Positions 1 to 8,106 of a stretch of DNA of 64,000 bases are shown here, in pieces (position 1 is the stretch's first letter; the number at the start of each line of letters is the position of its first letter). The stretch is from CAYOOT01 sp964405665 (GTDB taxonomy: Bacteria; Bdellovibrionota_C; UBA2361; SZUA-149; CAZDWZ01), in assembly GCA_964405665.1 (NCBI GenBank), contig CAYOOT010000005.1, forward strand, positions 1 to 64,000. Reading direction: 5' to 3'. The position numbers and the translations under genes were made by a program. The notes under the pieces are model-generated. The model searched no databases, had not been told where the DNA came from, and was given only the letters and a program-made list of their open reading frames with translations.

Positions 1-74
1 AGAAATCAGAAATCAGAAATCAGAAATCAGAAATCAGAAATCAGAAATCGGAAATCAGAAATCAGAAATCAGAA
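1..74. repeat. Tandem heptamer repeat (agaaatc)n
   Basis: Ten consecutive 7-bp units read agaaatc, with one variant (ggaaatc at 50-56), followed by a degenerate unit. The array probably continues to the left of the window. The same degenerate unit builds the hairpins at 2140-2194 and 22301-22371. The array overlaps the 3' end of truB, so the last truB residues and its stop codon are written in repeat sequence. Short unit length and lack of spacers rule out CRISPR. Confidence 0.9.
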
Positions 75-750
75 CATGGGCCCTTTCAGGCTCGTCCAAA
101 CTCACTGCCTGCTCTACCCTAAACGGTGTCGAAGCAATTCTCCGAATACTTTCCAAACAAGCATAAGTTCCCAAAAATTCCCCCAAATCCCTTGCAAAAC
201 TCCTCACATAAAAACCTTTGGAACAGACAATTTCATAACGCAGTCTTTTTTCATCTAAAAATTCCAGTTCTAACTTTTCAATCTTAACCTTTCTGGCTTG
301 ATGTTTTACTTCAATCCCCTTTCGTGCAAGTTCGTAACTCTTTTTTCCAGCTTGCTTAATTGCTGAATACTGCGGGGGAATTTGTTCCTGTTCGCCTAAA
401 AATTTTTCTTTTATTTTCTCCAAGATTTCATTCCTCTCCTCCCCCAACCTAAAATTATCATCTTCCTTGATAATTTTCCCGCAGATATCATCAGTATCGG
501 TTTGCTTGCCCAATAAAATCACTCCAGAATAAGCTTTTGTCGCTTCTAAAAATCGATTGCTTAATTTTGTTCCCTTTCCCAGCAGAATAACCAAAAGCCC
601 CGTTGCCAAGGGATCAAGAGTTCCAGCATGACCGATTTTTGTCGGTCTTAATTTTCTTTTTAAAACGCGAATAACATCAAAGGAAGTGATTCCCTCTGGT
701 TTATCAATCAGCAAAATACCATCAATTTGATTTTTTTCGGAAGTGCTCAA
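55..750 (-). CDS. truB: tRNA pseudouridine(55) synthase TruB
   Basis: TruB isomerises U55 to pseudouridine in the T-loop of tRNAs in the cytoplasm. The 231-aa product has the family core: IDKPEGITS near residue 15 and the catalytic motif GHAGTLDPLATG with the nucleophilic Asp at about residue 46. Translation starts at a TTG that overlaps the nrnA stop in a TTGA junction, which indicates translational coupling. It is the last gene of the rimP-nusA-infB-rbfA-nrnA-truB operon. The final residues (VLISDF) and the stop are encoded by the heptamer array at 1-74. The original C-terminus has therefore probably been replaced or trimmed by repeat expansion. Identity is clear; only the true C-terminus is uncertain. 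Confidence 0.96.
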   Translation of the reverse strand: MSTSEKNQIDGILLIDKPEGITSFDVIRVLKRKLRPTKIGHAGTLDPLATGLLVILLGKGTKLSNRFLEATKAYSGVILLGKQTDTDDICGKIIKEDDNFRLGEERNEILEKIKEKFLGEQEQIPPQYSAIKQAGKKSYELARKGIEVKHQARKVKIEKLELEFLDEKRLRYEIVCSKGFYVRSFARDLGEFLGTYACLESIRRIASTPFRVEQAVSLDEPERAHVLISDF

Positions 751-1727
751 GGATTAATTGCTTTTTTAAGTTCTTCGATTAAAGTTTTAGCTGTTTGTTC
801 TTCCGTGCCCGCCAACTTACATCCGGCAGCGGCTTTATGTCCGCCTCCGCCGAAAACAAGCGCTACCTGATTAACATCAATTTCTTCTTTTTTGGAGCGT
901 AGACTGAATTTCCAACCATCTTCAATTTCTCTTTGAAATACGGCAACCTCGACTCCCTCAATATTTCTAATTAATTCCACAAGGCCATCGGTATCATCAG
1001 CTTCCGCCTGAAAATTATCCAAGGTTTTTTTGGACATACTAAGCAGTGCAATTTTTCCGGCAGCAAGTAATTGCACCCGACCAATTGCATCGGCCTGCAT
1101 TTTTAATTTCTTCAAAGGCATATTGCCGTAAAGCTGTTTGGAAACAAAATTAGGAATTGCTCCTTCAGCCACTAAATCTGCGGCACATTGCAAGGCCGAA
1201 ACATTGGTATTGGAGAAACAAAACCTGCCGGTATCATCCAAAATCCCCGCATAAAGCAAGTTAGCGATAGTTTTATTAAAAGAAACTCCCAAACCCTTTA
1301 AGATTTTCCAAACAATCACCGCACTGGCGGCAGCTGTGGCCTCAATATAATTAAACTCCGCATAGCGATCGTTAGAAATATGGTGATCGATATTATAAGT
1401 TGTCTTAACCGACTTAAATAAACTATCAATCTCCTTGCCCACTCTTTTTTTAGAAGCAGTATCTACCACAATCAAAGTTTGAAATTTATTAAAATCAATT
1501 TCTGCAATTTGCTGCACAACCTTGATTTCTCCGCATAAACCTTGTAAGCGGGCAGGAATTGCATCATGTAAATAAACCATTACTGATTTGCCAGATGTTT
1601 TTAAACCATGGGCCAAACCCAGAGCCGATCCCACGGCATCGGCATCAGGAGAAATATGGGCAGAAACGATAATCTGATTTTCTTTTGATAATTTTTCTAA
1701 GAGCTCTTTTAGATCTAATTCTCTCAA
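747..1727 (-). CDS. nrnA: DHH/DHHA1 phosphoesterase, NrnA-type (oligoribonuclease / pAp phosphatase)
   Basis: DHH-DHHA1 phosphoesterase of 326 aa. NrnA-type members degrade nanoRNAs of 2-5 nt and/or dephosphorylate 3'-phosphoadenosine-5'-phosphate in the cytoplasm. Visible motifs are the N-terminal HISPDADAVGS metal site, a VVDTAS motif, the DHH triad (NIDHHISN) near residue 115, and the C-terminal DHHA1 glycine motif GGGGHKAAAG. Length is normal for the family. The start is a TTG with a strong Shine-Dalgarno (GGAGG) seven bases upstream, located inside the end of rbfA. The TTGA junctions with rbfA and truB indicate coupling. Its position between rbfA and truB is widespread in bacteria. Whether pAp or nanoRNA is the main substrate cannot be told from sequence. 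Confidence 0.92.
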   Translation of the reverse strand: MRELDLKELLEKLSKENQIIVSAHISPDADAVGSALGLAHGLKTSGKSVMVYLHDAIPARLQGLCGEIKVVQQIAEIDFNKFQTLIVVDTASKKRVGKEIDSLFKSVKTTYNIDHHISNDRYAEFNYIEATAAASAVIVWKILKGLGVSFNKTIANLLYAGILDDTGRFCFSNTNVSALQCAADLVAEGAIPNFVSKQLYGNMPLKKLKMQADAIGRVQLLAAGKIALLSMSKKTLDNFQAEADDTDGLVELIRNIEGVEVAVFQREIEDGWKFSLRSKKEEIDVNQVALVFGGGGHKAAAGCKLAGTEEQTAKTLIEELKKAINP

Positions 1728-2092
1728 GAGTGGCCTCCGGCTTTTTTTACCAACTCCTCAATCCTGGCAGCATTTTCCAAAGAGTGATCATATTTAAAAA
1801 TAAGCTTCGGCGTATAACGAAGTTTTAATTTGTGGGCGATTTCTTGTTTAAAATGAAAGCTTTTTTCTTCCAAAAGATTCTCAATCTCAGCAATTTTTTC
1901 CGCAGTTGGCAAAGAAGAAACATTTCCCAGATCCAAAATTGTCCAAAAAACCCGGGCTTGCTTTAAATCAGGGGTCATTTCTACAGCAGAGATGCTGAGC
2001 AAATCCAATCTGCCGTCTCCCAATTGTCTTACTTCTTCCGCTAATACGGCGTAAACAAGTTCTCCAACTCTTTGTTTTTTGAAATTTGTCAT
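1724..2092 (-). CDS. rbfA: Ribosome-binding factor A
   Basis: RbfA is a KH-domain protein that binds the 30S subunit and assists late 16S rRNA maturation. The 122-aa product has the expected small size and family pattern: the N-terminal helix leading into GDGRLDLLSISAVEM, the DLKQARVFW strand, and a C-terminal LRYTPKLIFKYDHSLE segment. It starts at ATG and its stop overlaps the TTG start of nrnA. It sits downstream of infB, separated by a heptamer-derived hairpin (2140-2194). The neighbourhood is the standard translation operon, so the call is secure. Confidence 0.94.
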   Translation of the reverse strand: MTNFKKQRVGELVYAVLAEEVRQLGDGRLDLLSISAVEMTPDLKQARVFWTILDLGNVSSLPTAEKIAEIENLLEEKSFHFKQEIAHKLKLRYTPKLIFKYDHSLENAARIEELVKKAGGHS

Positions 2093-2139
2093 ACAACACC
2101 ATATTAATTCAATTATCTGAACTCAGACATCGGAAATCT

Positions 2140-2194
2140 GATATCCGAATTCAGAAATCAGAATTCCGAAATCTGATTTCTGACTTCGGATATC
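2140..2194. repeat. Heptamer-derived hairpin between infB and rbfA
   Basis: Arms 2140-2162 and 2172-2194 are complementary over 23 bp with a single mismatch, around a 9-nt loop. The sequence is built from degenerate gaaatc/gaattc units like those at 1-74, and flanking copies begin near 2116. It lies in the 109-nt spacer between infB and rbfA on the transcribed strand, so it would fold in the operon mRNA. No T-tract follows, so it is not a classical terminator. It could be an mRNA processing or stability element, or simply a mobile repeat. Confidence 0.85.
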
Positions 2195-2201
2195 TCACCC
2201 C

Positions 2202-4937
2202 TTACTGCGCAACCTCTTCTATTTTATAGACCTCAATAATGTCCCCTGCTTTAATATCAGAATATCCTTCAATACCAATACCGCATTCATAACCAGCTTG
2301 GACTTCTTTTACGTCATCTTTAAATCTGCGTAAACTGGAAAGCTTACCTTCAAAAACAACTGTACTATCACGAAGTAAGCGCACATTGGCCGCACGGTTA
2401 ACTGTTCCATCCAAAACATAAGATCCGGCAATAACTCCCTGCTTCGGAACTTTAAAGGTTTGACGAACTTCCACTCGACCCAAAGTTTTTTCTTTAAATA
2501 CAGGCGCTTTCATTCCTTTAATTGCCAAAGTGACCTGATCAATTAATTCATAGATCACTCGAGAATAAAGAACCTGAACTTCCTCGCCCTCCAACACGGC
2601 GGCCGCTCTGGCATCGGCACGCACATTAAAACCAATTAAAATTGCTTTTGAAGCTGCTGCTAATTGAACGTCGTTTTCACTAATCGCACCGACTGCTCGA
2701 TGAATCACTCGGACTTTAACTTCTTCATTAGAAAGTTGTTCCAAGGCCGAAGCTACCGCTTCCACTGAACCTTGAACATCTCCCTTAACAATCAAGGGCA
2801 GTTCTTTAAGATCTTCCGAGGTATTAACTAATTCAGAAAATCTTTCCAAAGTTAATCCTCCAGTCGCAGCAACTCCCTTATCTGCCTGAGCTAATTCTTT
2901 TAATCTCTTACTTTGTTGTCGGCGATCGGCAATTGATCTTGCTTCTGTTTCTGAGGCAAAAACTATAAAATCATCTCCGGCTAGTGGCGCACTGGAGGCA
3001 CCTAAAACTTCAACCGGAATACTCGGTCCAGCTTCATCTACTTTGTCTCCGTTATCGGCAACTAAGGCACGAACTTTTCCGAAGACACTACCGGCCACAA
3101 AAACATCGCCTTTTCTCAAAGTTCCTTTTTGTACTAGTACTGTAGCAACAGGGCCTCTTCCGCGATCGATTTTCGATTCAACAATCGTTCCAATAGCCAA
3201 ACGATCGGCATTTGCTTTTAATTCCAAAATTTCCGCTTGCAGATACAAGCTTTCCAAAAGTTGATCAACCCCCTCACGAGTAAGAGCAGAAACATTACAA
3301 ATCAAAGTATCACCACCCCACTCTTCCGGGACTAATCCATGTTCTGAAAGTTGAGCAAGAACCTTATCTCTATTTGCCCCTTCTTTATCAATCTTGTTTA
3401 CGGCAACAATAATCGGCACCTTTGCTGCTTGAGCATGATTAATTGCTTCTATTGTCTGAGGCATTACACCATCATCGGCAGCGACCACCAAGACAACAAT
3501 ATCGGTAACCTTGGCACCACGACTTCTCATCGCAGTAAATGCTTCATGTCCGGGGGTATCAAGAAAAGTTACCGATCCTCCTGATGGAGAGACCACATTG
3601 TAGGCACCGATGTGTTGAGTGATTCCCCCGAACTCGGATTTTGTTACAGTAGTCTTTCTGATCGCATCAAGTAATGAAGTTTTTCCATGATCAACGTGTC
3701 CCATCACAGTAACCACAGGAGGACGAAGTTTTAATTTATCCTGAACTTCTTCTTCTTTTTGCAGATCAGCAATCATTTCTTCTACGTCTTGATCGGTGTT
3801 GGAAGTTGTATAACCAAATTCCGAAGCAATAACCGTTGCTGTATCAAAATCGATCAGGTGGTTAATTCCTGCCATGATACCCAGCTTCATTAAAATACTG
3901 ATTACCTCACTGACCTTAACGCTCATCTGCTTGGCTAATTCGCCAACGGAAATTGCCCCCGCAACTTTAACCTGCTTTTTAGCTTGCTTCATCGCATTGG
4001 CTTCCAGCGGAGAATCTTCTTGTTCTGTTTTTTTATCTTTTTTCTTTACCTTTTTTGTTCTCCAACCATCACGCTCATCTTCGTAATCAAGAAGCTCATC
4101 TTTGCGCAGAACTTGTTTCTTCCTTGGTTTTTTAGAATCATGATCATCAAGGTCGGCTCGTTCAAATGATTTACCTTTCTTTTTCGCTTTTCCGGATTTC
4201 CCTAAGGAATCTTCATCGTCATCAATCAGCGATTCGGCAGGAGATTTTTTCCCGGCTGCTTGTGACTTTTTTGCAACTTCGGCGGCAGCAAGATTGTTCT
4301 TTGTAGGTAAATCTATTTTTCCAAGAATTTTTGGCGCACTAATGCCATGTCTTTTTCTGGTTTCTGCAAGTTGTTCTTCTTCAGAAAGAACAACAACTTG
4401 CTCTTCTTGCTCCTTAGAAGAAACCTTTTCTGCGGCAGCGGCGGCTTGCTCTACTTCTTCGGCAGCGGAATCCTTACCGATAGAAATGCGACCAAGTATT
4501 TTAGATTTATGTAAATCTGATTTTCTTGGTTCAACAACTTTTCCTTCCGCTTGCTGAGCTTCTTGTTCAACCACTTCAGCAGAAGAATCAGTTTTTTGAA
4601 CTTCTGTTTCTTCTCTTTGCTCCTCAACTGCTTCAACATCGGAAACTACAGGCACTGCTTCTTCCAAAGAGGGATCTTTCTTCCTTCTCCTGATTACCGA
4701 GCCCATTCGACTTTCAGTCAACAAATGACCTTCCTTGCTAACTTCTTTCTGAGCGGCACCTTTTTCATTGACGGCTTTGCGAATAACAAAACGTCTTATT
4801 TTCTCCGCCTCATCATCACTTAAAGAACTGGAATGTGAAGATTTGTCCTCAAACTCTAATTGAGTGCACAAGGCAAGAACGGCTTTATTATCTAAACCCA
4901 GCTCTTTTGCTAACTCATAAACTCTAACTTTAGACAT
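2202..4937 (-). CDS. infB: Translation initiation factor IF-2
   Basis: IF-2 is the GTPase that places initiator tRNA on the 30S subunit and promotes subunit joining. The product is about 911 aa. An N-terminal IF2_N-type helix region (VYELAKELGLDNKAVLALC) is followed by a long charged Lys/Glu-rich linker of about 250 residues. A second IF2_N domain (VGELAKQMSVKVSEVI) precedes the G domain, which has GHVDHGKTS, DTPGHE and NKID. Domains II-IV follow, ending in GYECGIGIEGYSDIK. I place the start at the ATG at 4937, preceded by AGGG. An upstream in-frame TTG at 4943 lacks comparable spacing. The gene lies between nusA and rbfA. The usual ylxR/L7Ae genes are absent between nusA and infB. Confidence 0.96.
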   Translation of the reverse strand: MSKVRVYELAKELGLDNKAVLALCTQLEFEDKSSHSSSLSDDEAEKIRRFVIRKAVNEKGAAQKEVSKEGHLLTESRMGSVIRRRKKDPSLEEAVPVVSDVEAVEEQREETEVQKTDSSAEVVEQEAQQAEGKVVEPRKSDLHKSKILGRISIGKDSAAEEVEQAAAAAEKVSSKEQEEQVVVLSEEEQLAETRKRHGISAPKILGKIDLPTKNNLAAAEVAKKSQAAGKKSPAESLIDDDEDSLGKSGKAKKKGKSFERADLDDHDSKKPRKKQVLRKDELLDYEDERDGWRTKKVKKKDKKTEQEDSPLEANAMKQAKKQVKVAGAISVGELAKQMSVKVSEVISILMKLGIMAGINHLIDFDTATVIASEFGYTTSNTDQDVEEMIADLQKEEEVQDKLKLRPPVVTVMGHVDHGKTSLLDAIRKTTVTKSEFGGITQHIGAYNVVSPSGGSVTFLDTPGHEAFTAMRSRGAKVTDIVVLVVAADDGVMPQTIEAINHAQAAKVPIIVAVNKIDKEGANRDKVLAQLSEHGLVPEEWGGDTLICNVSALTREGVDQLLESLYLQAEILELKANADRLAIGTIVESKIDRGRGPVATVLVQKGTLRKGDVFVAGSVFGKVRALVADNGDKVDEAGPSIPVEVLGASSAPLAGDDFIVFASETEARSIADRRQQSKRLKELAQADKGVAATGGLTLERFSELVNTSEDLKELPLIVKGDVQGSVEAVASALEQLSNEEVKVRVIHRAVGAISENDVQLAAASKAILIGFNVRADARAAAVLEGEEVQVLYSRVIYELIDQVTLAIKGMKAPVFKEKTLGRVEVRQTFKVPKQGVIAGSYVLDGTVNRAANVRLLRDSTVVFEGKLSSLRRFKDDVKEVQAGYECGIGIEGYSDIKAGDIIEVYKIEEVAQ

Positions 4938-5019
4938 ACACAATCCCTACTTTAAACATTCTAGTAAATTCAGTTACCAGCTTTTGTTATTAACCTTTTA
5001 TAACCTATCGCTGTTATAC

Positions 5020-5041
5020 GGGCGGGCATAAAACCCGCCCC
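5020..5041. repeat. GC hairpin module of the GTAGGGGC/GCCCCTAC repeat family
   Basis: A seven-base stem (GGGCGGG/CCCGCCC) closes a CATAAAA loop in the 106-nt spacer between nusA and infB. It is a single hairpin module of the same layout as the larger elements at 12280-12355, 20352-20429 and 46958-47033, but with a different stem sequence. No T-run follows on the transcribed strand, so terminator function is doubtful. Confidence 0.75.
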
Positions 5042-5049
5042 AACTATTT

Positions 5050-6522
5050 CTACTTTTGCACTCTTAAAAATGCCTCTGTCGCACTACAAACAATTGCCGC
5101 TTCCTCAGGATTCATTCCTGTAATATTTTGCAATTCTTCTGTTGCCACCATGGCCAAAGTTTGAATCGCATCATATCCATTACTAATTAGTTTTTCTCTC
5201 AGATGCTCGGGAAGAACCAACTGATCAATATCACTGATACGCTCGTCTTCAGAATCTTCTTCCGGCGCTATTGTGGCAGCAACTTCTTTGGCACTTTCAT
5301 GAATTTGTTTTGCCCGATCGGCATCCAAACCTTCAATATCAAGTAAATCTTCCAAAGAAGCGCGAGCGATCTCATGCACACTACGGTAACCTTCTTGAAA
5401 AAGAAGTTCTGTTTCTCCAAATCCAATTCCCGGCACAGCTTCGATCGATTTTCTTGCTCGTTTTGCTTCTTCTTCTGCCACAGATTCACTACGCACATCG
5501 ATTTTCCAACCGGAAAGTTTGGAAGCTAATTTAACATTTTGCCCTCTGCGACCAATCGCTAAAGACAATTGCTCATCGCCAACAATAATTTCCATAGAAT
5601 GTTCTTCTTCATCGACAATAACTCGAACAACTTCTGCCGGAGCAAGAGCTCTAGCAACAAAGCTCGGACCATCCGGAGTCCAAGTTACAATATCAATTCT
5701 TTCTCCGCGAAGTTCTGAAACAACCGCTTGTACCCTTGTTCCCTTGACACCGACACAGGCTCCTACCGGATCAACATTGGCTTCTGTGGAATAAACGGCA
5801 ATCTTTGCCCGTTCTCCCGGCTCGCGCGCCACACTCTTAATTTCCACTATTCCTTCTGCAATTTCCGGAACATTGAGTTCGAAAAGTTTTTTCATAAACT
5901 CAGGATGGCTCCTGGTTAAAACTATTTGTGGACCACGGCTGATTGGATAAATATCTAAAATCATCGCTCGAATACGGTCCCCTTGACGATAGCGTTCGCG
6001 CTGAATTTGTTCTCGGATTGGAAGAATGGCATCGGTTCTTCCCAAGTTTACAATTAAGTTCCCTCTTTCAAATCTTTGAACTATGCCGTTGACAATTTCA
6101 CCTTTGCGATCCCGATACTCGGTAAAAATAATATCTCTTTCCGCATCCCGCAGTTTTTGCATAATTACTTGTTTGGCAGTTTGTGCGGCAATTCTTCCCA
6201 GTTGAGCAGTATCCAATCTTCTTCCCAGTTCATCCCCGACTTCACAATCAGGATCAAATTCCTTTCTTCCGTCTTCTAAAGTAATTTGGGTAACTGGATC
6301 AATTACCTTATCCACTACAACTTTAAATTCGTGAACTTCAATTTCTCCCAATTCAGGATTATATGCGGCTTCTAAATTCCGGTTAGTGCCAAAGTGTTTT
6401 TTTGCAGCACTAAGCACTGCCGATTCCAAAGCAGTTATTAACACTTGTTTGTTAATGCCCTTGTCTCTTCCAACCTGATTAATAATTTGGTCCAAATCAA
6501 ATAAATCTAATTTAATTCCCAT
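5050..6522 (-). CDS. nusA: Transcription termination/antitermination protein NusA
   Basis: NusA binds RNA polymerase and modulates pausing, termination and antitermination. The 490-aa product has an N-terminal RNAP-binding domain (to about residue 125), an S1 domain (GEIVNGIVQRFERGNLIVNL), and two KH domains, including VGACVGVKGTRVQAV and LAIGRRGQNVKLAS. The C-terminal part has helix-hairpin-helix repeats (AVPGIGFGETELL, LDIEGLDADRA) and an acidic stretch. The longer C-terminus resembles proteobacterial NusA more than the short Firmicutes form. The ATG at 6522 is preceded by AGAAGAGGTGG. rimP lies 27 nt upstream and infB downstream, as in most bacteria. Confidence 0.96.
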   Translation of the reverse strand: MGIKLDLFDLDQIINQVGRDKGINKQVLITALESAVLSAAKKHFGTNRNLEAAYNPELGEIEVHEFKVVVDKVIDPVTQITLEDGRKEFDPDCEVGDELGRRLDTAQLGRIAAQTAKQVIMQKLRDAERDIIFTEYRDRKGEIVNGIVQRFERGNLIVNLGRTDAILPIREQIQRERYRQGDRIRAMILDIYPISRGPQIVLTRSHPEFMKKLFELNVPEIAEGIVEIKSVAREPGERAKIAVYSTEANVDPVGACVGVKGTRVQAVVSELRGERIDIVTWTPDGPSFVARALAPAEVVRVIVDEEEHSMEIIVGDEQLSLAIGRRGQNVKLASKLSGWKIDVRSESVAEEEAKRARKSIEAVPGIGFGETELLFQEGYRSVHEIARASLEDLLDIEGLDADRAKQIHESAKEVAATIAPEEDSEDERISDIDQLVLPEHLREKLISNGYDAIQTLAMVATEELQNITGMNPEEAAIVCSATEAFLRVQK

Positions 6523-6549
6523 TTTTCCACCTCTTCTTGGCTACAACGA

Positions 6550-7080
6550 TTAGTAATCAAATTCTATAGTTGCGCGTTTAATATTTGTTAATGCAATTTC
6601 CGTTAATGGTGAATTTTTTTCACAATTAACTAAAAGTGTATCATTTTCTAGTTTAGAGATAGTTCCAATAAAAACTGTTCCTTTCTCCAATTTGCTCACT
6701 ACTTTTACTTTTTCACCCAGCGCATCTGCAAAATGTTCCGGCAAACGCAGTTGGCGATTAATTCCAGGAGAAGAAATTTCCAATTCAGGATCTTGCTCCA
6801 AATCAAACTTCTCTCCCTCTGCCAGAAAAATCACTGACAATCTGCGACACAATCTACTGCAATCATCGCTGTTTACAGCAGAACGAATTATTTTAGTGAT
6901 CACTTCTTTTTTCCCGGACTGTTTAGTAACCTCTTTTCTATTACAAGTAAGAGGCATCACACTAATTCGCAATTTTTGAGGCGAAGAAAATCTTTCAATA
7001 TCATAGACTTTCATTCCCTCATCGCGGGCAACATCATCAATCAGTTGCCAAAGTGCATCATCTTTTAACAAAAAAGCCAC
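6550..7080 (-). CDS. rimP: Ribosome maturation factor RimP
   Basis: RimP acts early in 30S subunit assembly. The 176-aa product has the family elements: an N-terminal alpha/beta domain (LWQLIDDVARDEGMKVYDIE), the DDCSRLCRRLS helix, the LEISSPGINRQL motif (canonical EVSSPGxxRPL), and a C-terminal SH3-like barrel. The start is a GTG at 7080. It is the first gene of the operon that continues with nusA and infB. The promoter should lie in the hairpin-rich stretch just to the right. A basic KEVTKQSGKKEV insertion around residues 48-60 is longer than usual for the family. Confidence 0.93.
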   Translation of the reverse strand: MAFLLKDDALWQLIDDVARDEGMKVYDIERFSSPQKLRISVMPLTCNRKEVTKQSGKKEVITKIIRSAVNSDDCSRLCRRLSVIFLAEGEKFDLEQDPELEISSPGINRQLRLPEHFADALGEKVKVVSKLEKGTVFIGTISKLENDTLLVNCEKNSPLTEIALTNIKRATIEFDY

Positions 7081-7161
7081 TTAAAAGTACTCCGGAAAAA
7101 ATATCATCGTCCTCTTTCGCGCTCTGCTTTGCAGAGTGCTTCAGACGACATAGCTTTTTCT

Positions 7162-7193
7162 AAAACTTATGCCGTAGTAACGGCATAAGTTTT
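7162..7193. repeat. 14-bp perfect inverted repeat upstream of rimP
   Basis: Arms 7162-7175 and 7180-7193 are perfectly complementary around a 4-nt loop (agta). Imperfect pairing extends outward through an AGCTTTTT/AAAAATGCT pair to about 7150-7205. It lies about 80 nt upstream of the rimP GTG. It could be an operator-like site, a 5'-UTR structure or a repeat element. Confidence 0.8.
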
Positions 7194-7434
7194 GAAAAAT
7201 GCTATGCAATACAGTATCGTGTCCCCTGAGTATCTGGACAAAAAACTCGTCCAGAATCCCCCGAACCTACTAGAGAAAATCAATTTCAAAACCTACATGA
7301 AAGAAATTGAACTTGAGAGTTTGTCGCCAAACCCCTTAGATGGGCAGAATGCCCCTAAGTTCCAGTATTTACCACGAACACTGTGATAAAGGATTCCTAA
7401 TATTAATAGCACTTTAAATTTATATTTTCAACAG

Positions 7435-7494
7435 AATCAGCTACGAAATAATCATTATTTATACACATAAATAATGATTATTTCGTAGCTGATT
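7435..7494. repeat. 28-bp perfect inverted repeat, 4-nt loop
   Basis: Arms 7435-7462 and 7467-7494 match perfectly over 28 bp around the loop acac. This is the longest perfect palindrome in the window. It sits in the middle of the gene-free region, about 350 nt from rimP and 610 nt from the plus-strand gene. No T-tract follows on either strand. Such a perfect palindrome is normally unstable, so it is likely recent or maintained. Confidence 0.9.
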
Positions 7495-7648
7495 TGAAGA
7501 ATATATTGATTATTTGCTAAGAATTAAAGAGAAGAAAATTAAGTTACCGAGATAGAGAGAGAAACATTTAATATGAATTTTGAAATTTTGATTCAACTTT
7601 CTTGACTTTATTAAAACCCTCAATCATTATCCTATCACTTGAGGATAT

Positions 7649-7679
7649 ACATTTTAGAAATTTTTTATCTCTAAAATGT
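7649..7679. repeat. 10-bp perfect inverted repeat
   Basis: Arms 7649-7658 (acattttaga) and 7670-7679 are perfectly complementary around an AT-rich loop of 11 nt. Function unknown. Confidence 0.6.
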
Positions 7680-8106
7680 GGGAAGTGTGGCAGAGCATTC
7701 TTTGTTCATTCCACCGCGGACGCGCCGCCGTAAGGGGGTAGGAGAAAGTAAAGTATTTTATTTTCCCTAACTAAAAACATAGACCACTGATTGAGAATTT
7801 CAATTGGGAAGGTGTGTTTAGTAAAATTATTACCTAAGCCGGAAGACCGATCCTTAATTACGAGAAAATTGTAGATCTTGAGTCTATTGCGAAAGCAGTA
7901 TCCAGGGGAAATTGATCGTATCAACGGGGACAAACACTCTCGCGAATTTGGAGTGAAAAGTCTAAGAAATGTTATTTTTCTGGCTAGTTTTTTTAATTTA
8001 TTAAAAAACTTTTGCCGCTTTCTACATTTTTCCGTTTTTACATCAATAAATTCTCCAAACTCATTCTACATTTAATTTTAAATACAAATTTAAATATTGT
8101 CTGATC

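Larger units (their letters stand above)
7081..8106. other. Gene-free kilobase with several perfect hairpins
   Basis: No convincing gene is present in this 1026-nt divergent region between rimP (minus) and the 882-aa surface protein (plus). Short open frames at about 7192-7386, 7706-7933 and 7878-8075 have no recognisable domain, no good ribosome binding site and no coding-like composition. The stretch holds perfect inverted repeats at 7162-7193, 7435-7494 and 7649-7679, a smaller one at 7119-7139, and a GC-rich patch near 7710-7740. It should contain the rimP promoter and the promoter of the surface-protein pair. I could not pick confident -35/-10 boxes. Confidence 0.7.

Noticed and set aside
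1..74. Possible CRISPR array
   Set aside because: Units are 7 bp and contiguous with no spacers; this is a simple tandem repeat.
5020..5041. Terminator between nusA and infB
   Set aside because: A strong stem but no T-tract on the transcribed strand, and infB needs read-through.
7192..7386. 64-aa open frame in the gene-free region
   Set aside because: No ribosome binding site, no recognisable motif, and it starts inside a hairpin; likely chance.
7706..8075. Two short frames of 75 and 65 aa on opposite strands
   Set aside because: They overlap each other, have no motif and unusual composition; treated as noncoding.
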